Shown: positions 22,471 to 34,684 of the stretch, piece by piece
Position numbering within the stretch: position 1 is the stretch's first letter
Layout of the letters: every line of letters starts with the position of its first letter
Assembly: GCA_019188255.1 (NCBI GenBank)
Contig: JAETXT010000012.1
Span: forward strand, 1,984,001 to 2,048,000
Source of the DNA: Verticillium longisporum
Taxonomy: Eukaryota; Ascomycota; Sordariomycetes; Glomerellales; Plectosphaerellaceae
Reading direction: 5' to 3'
DNA: 64,000 bases
Made by a program: the position numbers and the translations under genes
The notes under the pieces: generated by a model
The model's database searches: none
Told to the model about the DNA's origin: nothing
The model's input: only the letters and a program-made list of their open reading frames with translations

Positions 22471-22925
22471 CTCTAAAGTGTGTTGTCGAGACGCCTCTGA
22501 CGCACAAAGTGAGGCCAATGCCATTTGTGACAGACGTAGCGCCCAGAATGCGTCGTTCTCTACCTGTCGGTCACCGTCGAGAGTGGTTGGTGACACGCAC
22601 CATTGCAAAGCCCGCAGCAGCAGGCAGGTCACTGGCAAGATTGGGGGGTCCATCCGGTCGTCCATCCATGCACGATTCGTCAACGAATCCCGAGCTTGGC
22701 CGACTTCTCACCGATCACAGGCGCGGCTCCGCCTTTGCCTTAGGACCCTCAGCGCTCTCCACCCCAGATTTCCGCTCGTCGTCACTCTTGCCCATTGCCA
22801 AAACCACAACCTCCCTTTCGCCCGGTTTCTCGCCTCTGCGATTGCGATTTGTCTCGAGCGATTCTTCACTGTTTAATCACCGTTATCCCTGGCGCCCGCG
22901 GCCTTTTGCCACAGCTGCACGCACC

Positions 22926-25900
22926 ATGGCTGCCAATAAGATCGATGGCACAGCCATTGCGAAGAAGATCCGCGGGGATCTGGCCGCCGAGGTTCTCGAG
23001 CGACAGAAAGCCAACCCCAGATTCCAGCCCTCGCTGAAGATTATCCAAGGCAAGTCCTCGGCGTGAATTCATTGTTCAATGTTTTTGCATATGATTTGGC
23101 GAGGCTAACTGTGTGTTTGCTGTGCAGTTGGTGACCGGTCTGACTCTTGTTCGTCTACCCCTCCCCCGCGCTGGAAATCCCCATTGAAACTTATCACCCC
23201 GCAGCCACCTATGTTCGCATGAAACTGAAAGCTGCCGAAGAGGTACACCACCCTTTTGCCACCTCGATCGTCGCTAAGATGAGTCGCTGACAATGTCATA
23301 TTTTGCTAGGCCAACATTCGATGCGAATTGCTACACTTCCCCTCTACCATCTCCGAGCCCGAGCTCCTCGATCAGATCTACCGCCTGAACAACAACCCTG
23401 AGGTCCACGGCATCCTGGTTCAGCTGCCTGTCCCTGAGCACATTGACGAGTACGCTGTGACTTCGGCCGTCGCTGATGAAAAGGATGTTGACGGCTTCGG
23501 CACCACCAACATCGGCGAGTTGGCCAAGAAGGGCGGTCGGCCCCTCTTCGTGCCTTGCACTCCCAAGGGTGTCATGGTTCTGCTCCAGCAGACTGGTGTC
23601 GACTTGAAGGGCAAGAATGCCGTGGTCATTGGTCGGAGTGATATTGTCGGAAGCCCCGTCAGCTACCTCCTGCGCCACGCTGACGCGACTGTCACCGTCT
23701 GTCACTCTCGGACCGCGAACCTGGAGGAACACGTCAAGGCAGCAGACATTGTTGTTGCCGCCATTGGACAACCTCGTTTTGTCAAGGGCGAATGGCTGAA
23801 GAAGGGTGCCGTCGTCATCGATGTCGGCACCAATTACATTCCCGACGACACGAAGAAGTCTGGCCAGAGGCTAGTTGGCGATGTCGACTTCGAGTCTGCT
23901 TCGCAGGTTGCGTCGCATATCACTCCTGTGCCAGGTGGCGTCGGGCCCATGACCGTTGCCATGCTTTTGAGAAACGTCGTGGACTCGGCCTCACAGTCCC
24001 TCGAGAGACAGAGGCAGAGAAAGATTGTACCCCTGCCGCTCCATCTGAAGGAGCCGGTGCCATCGGACATTGACGTCTCCAGGGCCCAGACCCCCAAACA
24101 GATCACCCGCCTCGCAAAGGAAGTCGGCATTGCCTCGCACGAGCTGGAGCCTTACGGTGCCTACAAGGCCAAGGTGGACCTTGATCTGCTCAAGAGACTG
24201 GAGCACCGTCGCAACGGCAAGTATGTCGTTGTGACTGGTATCACCCCAACCCCTCTTGGCGAGGGCAAATCGACCACCACAATGGGTCTCGCCCAGGCTC
24301 TGGGCGCGCACCTTGGCCGTATCACTTTCGGAAACGTCCGTCAGCCCAGCCAGGGCCCAACGTTCGGAATCAAGGGCGGTGCTGCTGGTGGAGGCTATAG
24401 CCAGGTCATTCCGATGGATGAATTTAACCTGCACTTGACAGGTGATATCCATGCCATCACAGCAGCGAACAACCTTCTCGCCGCTGCGATCGAGACTCGT
24501 ATCTTCCATGAGAACACGCAGAAGGATGGACCTCTGTACCGCCGCCTTGTTCCCGCAAAGAACGGCAAGCGTGTCTTTGCACCTGTCATGTTCCGTCGCC
24601 TGAAGAAGCTCGGCATTGACAAGACCAACCCTGATGATCTTACAGAGGAAGAAATCAGTCGCTTCGCGCGTCTGGATATCGACCCAGAGACTATCACTTG
24701 GCGTCGTGTTCTGGATGTCAATGATCGCCACCTGCGTGGAATCACTGTTGGCACAGCCACGACGGAGAAGGGTCAGACACGTGAGACCGGCTTCGATATT
24801 TCTGTCGCCAGTGAGTGCATGGCCATCCTTGCCCTCAGCACGAGCCTGAGTGATCTTCGGGAAAGGCTTGGCCGCATGGTCGTCGCCAGCTCCAGGAGCG
24901 GTGACCCGGTGACTTGCGACGACATTGGTGCTGGTGGCGCATTGACGGCTCTCATGAGGGACGCTATCAAGCCCAACCTGATGCAGACCCTGGAAGGCAC
25001 CCCAGTCTTTGTTCACGCCGGGCCCTTCGCGAACATCAGCATCGGTAACAGCTCTGTGCTCGCTGACAAGATGGCGTTGAAGCTTGTGGGCACAGAAGCA
25101 GACGAGGACCCCGCCGAAAAGGCCGGCTTCGTTGTTACCGAGGCAGGTTTCGATTTCACCATGGGCGGTGAGCGCTTCTTCAACATCAAGTGCCGCGCCT
25201 CCGGACTGGTGCCCGATGTCGTCGTCGTCGTGGCCACAGTTCGTGCTCTCAAGGTGCACGGTGGCGGCCCCCCTCTTTCTCCAGGGGCGCCTTTGAACGC
25301 GGTGTACAAGGAGGAGAATGTTGATATTCTGCGCGCTGGCTGTGTGAACCTTGCGAAGCACATCCAGAACGCTCGATCATACGGTATTCCCGTTGTCGTG
25401 GCCATCAACAAGTTCTCCACTGATACGGATGCTGAGATTGCTGTCATCCGGGAAGAGTCCATCAAGGCTGGCGCCGAGGATGCCATTCTTGCGAACCACT
25501 GGGCCGAGGGCGGCAAGGGTGCCGTCGAGCTGGGCAAGGGTGTTATCGCAGCGAGCGAGAAGCCCAAGGACTTCAAGCTGCTGTACGATCTTGACGGGAC
25601 GGTGCAGGAGCGCATCGAGGCCATCGGAAAAAAGATGTACGGTGCTGCGGCGGTCGAGTTCAGCGAGCTGGCGCAGAAGAAGGTCGACCAGTTCACCAAG
25701 CAGGGTTTCGGCAACCTCCCCATTTGCGTGGCCAAAACCCAGTATTCGCTTTCTCACGATCCCGAGCTCAAGGGTGCCCCGACGGGCTTCACAGTGCCCA
25801 TCCGCGACGTGCGAATGGCCGCCGGCGCCGGCTACCTGTAAGTCATGCTCGGATTTCAACGTACCCCGTAGATTATTGTACTGACGACGCTACAGGTATG

Positions 25901-26004
25901 CGCTTGCTGCCGACATCCAGACCATTCCAGGTCTGCCCACCGCGCCAGGCTACCTGAATGTGGACGTCGACGTGGAGACTGGTGAGATTCAGGGTTTGTT
26001 CTAA
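22926..26004 (+). CDS. MIS1/ADE3: C1-tetrahydrofolate synthase (trifunctional)
   Basis: One polypeptide carries methylene-THF dehydrogenase, methenyl-THF cyclohydrolase and 10-formyl-THF synthetase, supplying one-carbon units for purines, thymidylate and formyl-Met. Five exons fit: 22926-23049, 23128-23148, 23205-23242, 23310-25837 and 25896-26004, giving 939 residues (yeast Ade3 about 946). The N-terminal part has [30 protein letters not shown] and [13 protein letters not shown]. The synthetase has [16 protein letters not shown] (P-loop, about residue 373), [20 protein letters not shown] and [15 protein letters not shown]. Intron 1 has an AG|GCAAGT donor, a rare GC-AG intron. The frame stays open 417 nt upstream with ATGs at 22518, 22548 and 22668, which would add an Arg/Ser-rich presequence, so a mitochondrial form is likely. 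No frame break is seen. Confidence 0.95.
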
Positions 26005-27187
26005 GGGTTGGCTTTTGAATGCATTATGGCGAAGGAGTGGCATTTCTTCAACAAATTGGCGCTGGGGCTTATCCGTTCAACATTGATACCTTCCATCCTT
26101 TTACCACGGGAAGAATAGAGCAGATGAAGAAACTATCAGCATCAACGCTGTCAAGATGACTGACTTACTTTGCTGGCCACTGCTGTCCTTCGTGATGGTG
26201 GCATTTGAAAGAGAATCGTTGTGATCCAGCCTGCGCCTCAACAGTCGTGTGCGCGCGGTACGCCGTGTGAGTTGGTCGACCGCGCCGCTACCAGGTAGGA
26301 CACATCCTCGACTTTATGCTGCCCTAACTGGCCGGCGATGGCCGCAATCGACAAAGTCGTCTTGAGCAAACGCCAGTCCCCAGCGGCCACAACGAACACG
26401 GCACGTTGGTGGGCTCATTCAGCACGACTCGTCGGCCGAGACAAAAATTTGGACATGTCCACGATCACGCTCGTCGTCGCATCTATCCGACATGGTTGTC
26501 CTGTTCAAACCGCGATTGAAGCGGTTTCTCGGAAGGAGCCGAGCCGAACGAACGCGGGGGAGGGGGGCGGGGGGCCGCAACACCAGCGGCAGGCAGGTAC
26601 TGCAAATGTTAAGCGAGGCCCCGTGTTCACTTGGACCGCCGAACCGATCATGGCAGCCCGTCGAGGGTGGAGGGGGGTGGAGGGCTAACTTCGAGGCCAC
26701 ATGTCGGCCTGTTCGCGGCCGGCATGTTGCTCGGCCCGATGCTCCATTTGTCTGCTTGGAGCTTGCCTCGATCGCATCTGGGCAAAGGGCAGCAAAAGGG
26801 CGAGGGGGGTCGCCACATATTGCAGGTACACTAGGAGAGCACTCGGTCATAGTCCAGCAGGGGCTTTCTCGGGAGAAGTCTTTGCGACTGACGACCGGCA
26901 TTGACACCTGCCAGAGATTGCGAAGGAGACCACGTTCTGCCAGCGCGTGGCGGAGTGGACAGAATATCTCCCAAGGATCAGCCACTTGCTTGCTGTGGTC
27001 GATAACATGCCGTGCCGCGACAGGTTCCTCTTTTTCTAACTTCCCGTGTATGAAACATGGCTCCGCGTTTTCACAAGACAAGCACTGAGGGAGCCATGCT
27101 GGCGGACTACCATGATGGAAGCCAAACATTGGGATCGAATATGCTATAGACCAGACACCAAACTGCCACAAAAAGAACACGGCCCTG
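26005..27187. other. Convergent intergenic region
   Basis: This lies between the 3' ends of C1-THF synthase (+) and the ferric reductase (-). It has G-rich stretches near 26550-26580 and 26660-26685. A 259-codon open frame on the minus strand (26419-27198) shows no family motif and reaches into the reductase tail; I do not accept it as a gene. Confidence 0.5.
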
Positions 27188-29200
27188 TCACCATCCAAAT
27201 TGCTCGCAGTGAAGCTCTACCGCAGGACCCTTTCTCCTGACTGACTCGGCTGTTGTGTTGCGCACCTGCGTCATCAACCCCTCCGGGCCGCAGCCCATAA
27301 CCAGCACCCGCTGGCTGCTAGGAGTCTGCGCAATGGCATGGATGATCAAAGCCGAGACGTCGGGCCGCGCGTATATAATGGGAATTCCGTGGATGTGCAA
27401 CTCGCTGGTAGGCTGCTGGTGTGATCGAGGTGCGCCGGCAGCGGATGTGTCGCAAGGTGACGTGGGCGATTCCAACTCCAAGTCGTGCTCCGACTTTTCG
27501 GGGTCGGAGATGTGACGTGTCAAGATGCGGCCCGGCCTGTCCTCGGCAAGCCTTTTCTCGTCGTCGACAGGGGTGTCAGGTGAGCTGTCCGAGGACGAAA
27601 ATGTCGCTGCACGGTTGCGGTACACGGTTGTGGCGGGTGCAAGGGCATTGTCACTGACAGCCCCTGTCTCGTGCCTTGATGATCTGGTCACGTACAATGA
27701 GATGGATGAGTTGAGACTCTGGCGTATCGTGGCAAGGTGGTCAGAGAACCATTGCAGATGCGCTAGTATAGTGTGTCAGTCCTTTCCGCATCAAGAGGAG
27801 TTTGTCCAGTTTGACTCACTATTGTCTTTTACCATCCAGATGAACACAACGCTCTGTTGAGAGCCAGCCTTGGCGTGCTTGATCATATTGAGAGCCATGC
27901 CGACGGTGAAGCTTGCACCGCTTCCACCTGCTATCAAGACCACTTTGTCATAGGAAGTAGGGTCGGGGAAAGTGCCGTAGGAGCCTTCAACAGAGGCCCT
28001 GAGACTGGCACCCGGGTTTTGGGTGGCGTACTTGTGAAGGTCACGGGTGAAGCCGTCATAAGAAGCCACGACAAACTCCAGGGGTCTGCCGCCGCAATCG
28101 TAAATGGGTGCATCTCGATTGACCTGATGCTGGGAACCCACAGGAAGCAGTGCTCGCCAGACCTCGCACCAATAGGAGGCTTCCGTAGGACAATACGGGT
28201 GCCTCCGTGCGGCAGCGGATGTATGGTGGCCTGGTTGTTGAAACTGTAAAGACTGACCCTGAGAATGCGGAGAAGACGGTCGAGCGCCCACGTGCCGGCG
28301 CCGACGCCTGTGGCGATAAGAATATGCTTGTGCGTCTCAGGCTGGTGAAGACCAATAAAAACCATGGTGACGACAAAGAAGGAGACATGCACGAGGTAGA
28401 ACAGCTCGTAGTACCACCGTCGAATAGTGAAGCCGACGATGACAAGTGTCAGCATGGTGAAGCCTGCGACTATGCCATAAATCTCCTCTTGGACCCGGAG
28501 TCGCGCCATGTTTCCTCGCTGAATAAAGTAGACCGAGTAGGCGATGCCGTGCAAAGCTGTCATAGCCATGGCGGTATAACCTACAATTTGATGAATGATG
28601 TTCAGTCTTTCGTAGGACCAGGTCGTCAGATACCCTAGAGGCGTATTCTTGAGACCGAGAAAGACAGCGAGGCAAATGTTGGCGAGTGCAAGCCTAAGAC
28701 GGAAGGTCAGGTAGGGTCGTGATGGGCGGTGGGGTAGGCTTCACATACCATCCTGTCCGCGAGGCAATATTGGATAGGAGTGCCAAGGCAGGGTGGTTCA
28801 TCAGGGGCTTAAATGTCAGGACAATATTGAGTCCCACATAGATCAAGGCAAGTCCAGCATGACCGACGGAAGGTAAGAATGGAGCTTTGGCGAGGAGCCT
28901 TCTTCGGAGGATTCTAGATCAAAGGCATTCGTCAGACATGTTGCTTCCCATTCCGGCTCAGCAGGAAAGGATAAGCACGTACCTTGAGGCGAAAAGAAAG
29001 GGGGTGGCGACGATAGAGAACCGAGGCGCAAGACCGGACTTGTGAGCCAATATGCGAGTGAAGTGGAAGCCGATGAATATAGCCATGAGGGACACCAAAG
29101 CGGCGGCGAAGTAAGTGACGGCAAGTTTGTTTAGAGCCAAGCGAGCCGCAAACAGTTCAGGTAGTTGAGACGGGCCACTGGCCGCTCCGTGGCCTGCCAT
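27188..29200 (-). CDS. FRE-type ferric/cupric reductase transmembrane protein, frame broken once
   Basis: This plasma-membrane metalloreductase passes electrons from NAD(P)H through FAD and two haems to extracellular Fe(III) or Cu(II), before high-affinity iron uptake. Four exons fit: 29200-28983, 28913-28749, 28693-27820 and 27762-27188. Several membrane helices fill the first half. Haem-ligand-type His pairs appear in HQIVGYTAMAMTALHGIAY and VHVSFFVVTMVFIGLHQPETH. The FAD site is HPFTIAAADP, and the NAD-binding part has LIAGGSGASFTVGMAL and, near the end, VMGCGPEGLM. A Ser/Asp-rich loop separates the last two motifs. The frame breaks at 28081-28084, where GACCCCTGGAG would read DPLEFVVASYDGF with one more C. 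Adding it gives 611 codons. Three AGATA motifs lie just upstream (29256-29270), possibly for a GATA-type iron regulator. Confidence 0.88.
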
Positions 29201-29502
29201 GACGGAGCTGTATACGAATTTCAGCTTCTGTTGCAGATAGTCGATGACAGGCAGCTATAGATAGATATTGGGCTGCGAAAGGTGAAGGCAGGGGACCAAG
29301 AACGTTGTCTTGGAAAGCGTGGACGACTATGAGCTCATGGACGGGCCAGGGGCTTGGGTAAAGAAGCAGCGAGCACTTAGCATCCGAAATGAGAGTGCAT
29401 TTTGAAGGCCCAAAGGTGGGAGGCTAGGTTTATAAACTTGTCTTTTAGACCTCGCATGGCCAACAAGCAAATATCGACAAGCATCGGCAAGCCATCGTGT
29501 CC

Positions 29503-29530
29503 AGGTACCTAGGTAGGTACAGTACCTAGG
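29503..29530. repeat. AGGTACCTAGGTAGGTAC-type motif cluster
   Basis: This is a run of overlapping AGGTACCT, CTAGGTAGG and GTACCTAGG units. The same short motif recurs in many other intergenic gaps of this window and in none of the coding exons I defined. Confidence 0.6.
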
Positions 29531-31900
29531 CAGGCAGTATAGCATGCGAGAAGTAGTAGAGTAGTAGGGCAGCTGCCGGCTTGGGAAGGTACCTTTGGGC
29601 AGGGAAGAGTGGCCAGCAGCAGCAGCAAGTTCCATCCGGTCCGTCGAAAACGGCCTCGGCTGCTGCGCGCAACGGGGCCAGCCACATATGAGGTTGGTTC
29701 ATGTTTTCCGGAATTCCGACCGACCCAGACAAGAGGATGCGACATGGCCTTGGTCATTTATTTCTCACAGCCAGCAGGCAGGGTGCCTGTGGCTTGTTCT
29801 TTTGTGTAAGCCGATTCAGAAAGCAGATCCCGTGCATCGCAACGCACCAGTTGCAGCTCATTCAGGGTATCACGAAGCCATCCCACTTACACCAGGTCGA
29901 GTCAGCATGTTTGATATGTGCCGACGTGATCGAGTTGGTTCATCGCTTGCAATCCTCGTTGCTCTCTTGCCATCGCGCCGCAGCTGATGCTCATGGCGTC
30001 TCTTTGCCTCATGGATGTTGATATCGGCCCTCGTCTGCCGACACGATGTACGTGGTCATGAGTGTTCTTCACATAGTAACGCATGCAGCGAGGCATATGT
30101 TTTCCTCAACAATTGCCGTTCTGGGCCCAGGAAGGCCTGTTTCCGCTGGAAGAGAGAAGCTTTCTTGATGACAAGAGACTCGACCGTGTTGAAATGTCAA
30201 GAAACACTCTCGCATGGTCGAAACTCGACGGATGACTGCACCAAGGCGAGGAGCAGGCTGTGCACTACCGATGGGCATATGAAAGGCACGTCGTCATCTG
30301 CCAGTAACCGCACGGCGTCCAATCAAGCTCGCGGTCCGCCGCGGGTCAAGCCTGGGGTTTGTGGCACGCTGACTCGCAGTGACGGGTCAAAGTTTAGGAC
30401 GGGAGCGGCAGAGCCATGTTGAGGTCGGGTTGCGTGTCCGCGTGGTGACGGGTACGGAGCAAGGAGATACGATGCGACTTCTCGAACGGGCCGAGTCTCT
30501 GCTTGCTCAGCTTGACAAAGCAACGTGATCGGTTCTCGTCACGGCGGCCGATGGGTGGTTGCTTGGTTGCGTGCGCTGACGGGGGTTGCTGAATACTATG
30601 GGTAAATTAAAGATAACCAGCCGTGTTCAGGAAAGCCGGGGAAGCAGTACCGAACATCCATGCGGGTTCAACCTTGGCTCTTCCCCACAAAGCAGCCGCG
30701 ATGATGGCAACGAAGGGATGGCAGCGACTGGCGTTGCAGTCCAAACCAAAAAGAAAAAAAATCAACTCACAGCCGACATGGGTCATCAGTTTGACTGCTC
30801 AGGTTCATGACACCGGACTGCCCATATCCCCATCCATGCCTAGCACGACGAAAAAGGGCCGTCCAGGATCCAAAGGTGCCGTGGACGCAGATCGCGTTGC
30901 ATGGGCTGGCCCTGGTCGGCCGAGATCTGATATTAGGGCCAGAGGATTCGCAATGACCAAGTGACTCGACTCGTGGGCCGCATGCCGAGCGCGGGACAAC
31001 TATCAATCCGCGCGGGCGCGGGGGGAATCGTAGTGTGGGAGAACGACTCTGAAACGCATAGACTGTTGGTCGTGGGAGGCGTAGGTGACGTGATGCAGAG
31101 GACCAATGGGGTTTATCGTGGGAGGAGAAGCCATGGCGACCGACATGATTAATTTTTGAAGAACTGCTGGGGGTTGCAAGCATCGGGCTTCGAGTTCCCA
31201 CATCGAGCCGGGGCATTTGCAGAGAGGCTTCTGAATGGGGCTTGGATCTGGTCCATGTTGTGACGCAGGTTTCGCTTCCAATGCGGTTCGTCCAAGTCTG
31301 TGGCTCGGCGTTAGGCGCGGCAGTGCAGCAAAGATTCGGAGCGTCGCCGTTAATTTAAGATGCGTGTGGAGATAGGTGAAGAGTTGCACTGGTCGGCTCG
31401 ATTGACATCCCCAACTTGGACGTGGAAACTGGGTAGAGACCGGAGGGAGAGCAAGGGCCAGGCCTGCGTGACGACAAGGTCAACATCTCACATGGGAGAA
31501 GCCCTTCCGCCGAACAATTTTCGGCGGCCTCTCGACGTCCCAGCGGACACCTGAGGGGCACACAGGATCTGAGGCAAGACACATACATGTCTTAGAGCAC
31601 ATCTTGGCCATGGCGGGATGTAGCTGTTACCCCGCCTCCGTACCTGCGTTTTTGTTTCTTCTTGTAGATGTTGCGCCTTATCGTGGCGTACAGCCACGAT
31701 AACGCGTACATTGGCGTTGCCAGTAATCGCAGCGGTTTCGGAAGCAATTTCAGACGAGCGTCAGGGTGTGGCGAACCCAGACACATTCACGTCACAGATC
31801 AGGCCACGGGAAACGACAGCGACTAGGTGAATCGGTGGAGTGTATTTGTTTGTTTGTTTTCCCTCCCAAGCCCAGAGCGACGGCCACGTCCAGGTCGTGC

Positions 31901-31925
31901 CTAGGTACCTAGGTACCTAAGGTAC
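31901..31925. repeat. CTAGGTACCTAGGTACC motif cluster
   Basis: CTAGGTAC is repeated twice and followed by CTAAGGTAC. It belongs to the dispersed TAGGTACC family and is self-complementary (CTAGGTACCTAG is a perfect palindrome). Confidence 0.6.
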
Positions 31926-32057
31926 ATTGTTGGTAAGGGAGATACGCTGTGCACACGCCTGCTGTTTGGGCCAACCACCAAAGCCATGTGGCACATCAGC
32001 TACCTGCGTGCGTCTTCGCTCTTGCCCCTCCATAGACACGACACAAACCTATCGCTA

Positions 32058-33802
32058 CTACTTCGACGGGATCTTAAAACCCGACACGCGCAGCTTCTGG
32101 AACACACCTTGCGGATCGTATTTGGCAGATGCACGCTGCAACTTTTCGACAGCCTCCTTGCCAAATGTCTCGATGACTTCCTGGCTGCTGTGAGCGTAGT
32201 TGAGATACTTCCAGTCCCACTTCAACCCCAACGACTCGGAGTACGCGTCAATGTCCTCGAGGTAGGCCGCCACCAGGGGCAACGCCAGCGCCTCGGCTTC
32301 CGCCCCGTTGATCGCCAGCGTCACGAGGAACATGATGCCGTTGCCCTCGTCGATGTAGCTCTCCAATCCCAAAATGTTGCCTCCATTGGCGACGCCCTTG
32401 TCGACGATGGATTTGGTGATCGGCTGCAGCATGCACAGCGTGTTGAAATTCGATACCGACGCCGGTGCTATCTTCTCGATCGCTGCATTCAGCTCGTGGA
32501 ACTTTTCCGCGGCGTAGTTCATCGGTCGTGCGTCGTTCTTGAAGGATGCTGTGAACCAGGCATTTCTGGTACACGTGTCAGCCAACACATCGTCTCGAGA
32601 CCTCCAACGGCAGGCCACCTCGCCACTTACCGGAACCCTGCGGGTTGTCCAGCCCCCAATGCGTTGGTCACCGCAGAGAGCGTATCAACCTTGGTCGTGT
32701 CGTCGTAAAGACCCTCGACGTCGTAATACACCTCGAACGCCGCCGGCTTGACCTCACCCAGCGTGTTCTCCACAGCAGCATTGAGGATGGTGCCTCCGAG
32801 AATCTGGGGTAGGTGTGCCCAGTACACGATCGACGAGCTGTTTTCGTCCTTGTGCACATTGTCGGTAAACTGCACCAGCGCGTCGACGAGGGCCGGGCCC
32901 GACTTGAGGTCGTAGTACAGGTTGCCGCCCCAGACCACCGGGCGCTCAGGATCCGGGAACTCGATCGGGTACATGTCGAAGCGTGTGATGAGCCCCAGGT
33001 TACCGCTGCTGCCCTTGAGCGCCTGCCAGAGGTCCGGGTTGCTGGTCGCGTTGGCGTTGACAATGGAGCCGTCTGCGAGCACAACCTCAAAGTTGGCCAC
33101 CGTGTCGCAACCCATGCCATGCGACGCCGAGTGGAAAGAATTGCCGCCGCCGCTGATGAAACCACCGGTGCCCACGGTGCCCGCTCGGCCGCCCGTCACT
33201 GCAACGCCGTAGGGTGCCAGCTCATCGTACACGGTCTGCCAATGACCTCCGGGCTGGACTGATGCAAGCCTGGTTCCGGGATTCCAGGTCGTGCCGTTCA
33301 TCTGGCCTGATGACAACAGAATCGATCAGAAAAGGCTCCTTTCAAAGACCCGGTACTTGTGGTCAAGATAAAAGGGCAGCTTCAACATACCAAAGTCGAT
33401 CGTGATGCCGTGCTCGACGCCATTGGAGAGCGCGTGCGCGCCGTGTCCGCCACCTCGGATGCCAAAGGGACAATCACCTGCCACGATTGTCTTGATCGCT
33501 ACCGAGACTTCTTCGGCCGTCGACGGCTGTACCATGCACCACGGTTCGAGGGCCGCTGAGACAGACCAGTACGTCTGAAGACGAGCCTCGTAGGCCTCGG
33601 AGTCGGGAAAGTAGACCTTACCCTCGAGGCTAGGGGCGTTCTTCAAATCCAAACACTGTGAGCCACACAAGGTTAGCAATCATCCTAATCACCGCGACCG
33701 ATCTCCTGGCCGGACACCAAGAACACAACTCACGCAACGGGACACGCAGCTCCTGGATGACATGCCCGCACCGCCCAGGGCCAGTAAGACGCCGACCGTC
33801 AT
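32058..33802 (-). CDS. FAD-linked oxidoreductase, berberine bridge enzyme-like
   Basis: Proteins of this PCMH-type FAD family oxidise sugars, alcohols or secondary metabolites, often outside the cell. Four exons fit: 33802-33734, 33655-33391, 33306-32631 and 32565-32058, giving 505 residues. The first exon (MTVGVLLALGGAGMSSRSC) is hydrophobic and may be a short signal peptide. The FAD domain has AALEPWCMVQPSTAEEVS, then FGIRGGGHGAHALSNG with the His that is usually 8-alpha-linked to FAD. GMGCDTVANFEVVLADGS has the Cys that often makes a second link. GGRAGTVGTGGFISGGG and GSSGNLGLITRFDMYP are typical of the family. The BBE C-terminus is YLNYAHSSQEVIETFG with KYDPQGVFQ. The substrate cannot be read from sequence, and no biosynthetic cluster surrounds it. 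Confidence 0.9.
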
Positions 33803-34684
33803 ATTCGCCCGCAGACTCGGCATTGTTGCTGCTCTCGATGGAATTGACGACTGATGAGCACCAGACTATTGGGTGAACAAAAGGAATCGCGGCATCGGCG
33901 AACCTGGGCAGACTATATGCAAATCCAGTACAGCGAACGAACTGCAAAACCCCCTTTTTGGGGATGCAGTTCGCACGCATTCTTCATCTGCAATCTGCAG
34001 CCTGCAGCCTGTGGTCTCCTGGTGGTCGCTCGACCCTTGCCATCTGCTAATGTCGGCGGAAAACCCGCTTCGAGGCTGTGAGCTGTAGGGGATTATAAGC
34101 ACCCTTGCATGATACAGGCAATCGACTCGATTATCTGATGCGAGTGCACGGGGCAGCACCCTCAATTTGTATCTTGGGCGCAGCAGATGAGCGGTCACGA
34201 AGCTGTGCCGCAGCCCCGATTCGCGAAAAGCCAAGACGATGTTTTGCTGGCCTGGATTGTAGCCTCTCACAGTTGAGGTCTGGTCAGCAGGGGGGCAGCA
34301 GCGGCCCTTGTTGTCTGAGCTCCTATTCACTACCCTTATGCGAGGTGACGTAGAATACCTGGGGTGAGGTGCATCAACGTAGGTAGGATGAATTGACACC
34401 GAGACCGCAGAAAACAGCCCATCCACTGACAATCAGCTCATCGCGTATATACACATCACTCAAGAGAAATTGCATGCACATGAGAGGTGAGCGACACGAA
34501 CTTGCGCTCGTCTGATGTCCGTAGGTTTAGTCAACCCGCGTTCCTCGTATCCTGTACCTAGCAGCGCGATGGTGAAAACGCTGTGGCCTCGGCACTCGGT
34601 CCCCCTTTTGTCTTTTTACTCTTTTGTTCTTCTTTCCGCAGATAATTCAGCTGCAGGCATTCACTTTTCTCCCGTTTCCCAACT
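33803..34684. other. Intergenic region
   Basis: This holds the promoter of the BBE-like gene and the 3' flank of the GT31 gene (both -). A 188-codon minus-strand open frame (33866-34432) has no recognisable motif, and I treat it as chance. Confidence 0.5.

Larger units (their letters stand above)
29201..32057. other. Large gene-free region
   Basis: This 2.9-kb gap contains the ferric reductase promoter and the 3' flank of the BBE-like gene. No open frame exceeds 149 codons and none shows a family motif. TAGGTACC-type repeat clusters lie at 29503-29530 and 31901-31925. Confidence 0.5.

Noticed and set aside
23991..25361. 456-codon open frame on the minus strand
   Set aside because: It lies antisense inside the C1-THF synthase coding exon, whose sense product has all family motifs. 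It is a shadow of GC-rich codon use.
26419..27198. 259-codon open frame on the minus strand
   Set aside because: It has no family motif and low-complexity Pro/Arg text, and it runs into the 3' end of the ferric reductase gene in another frame.
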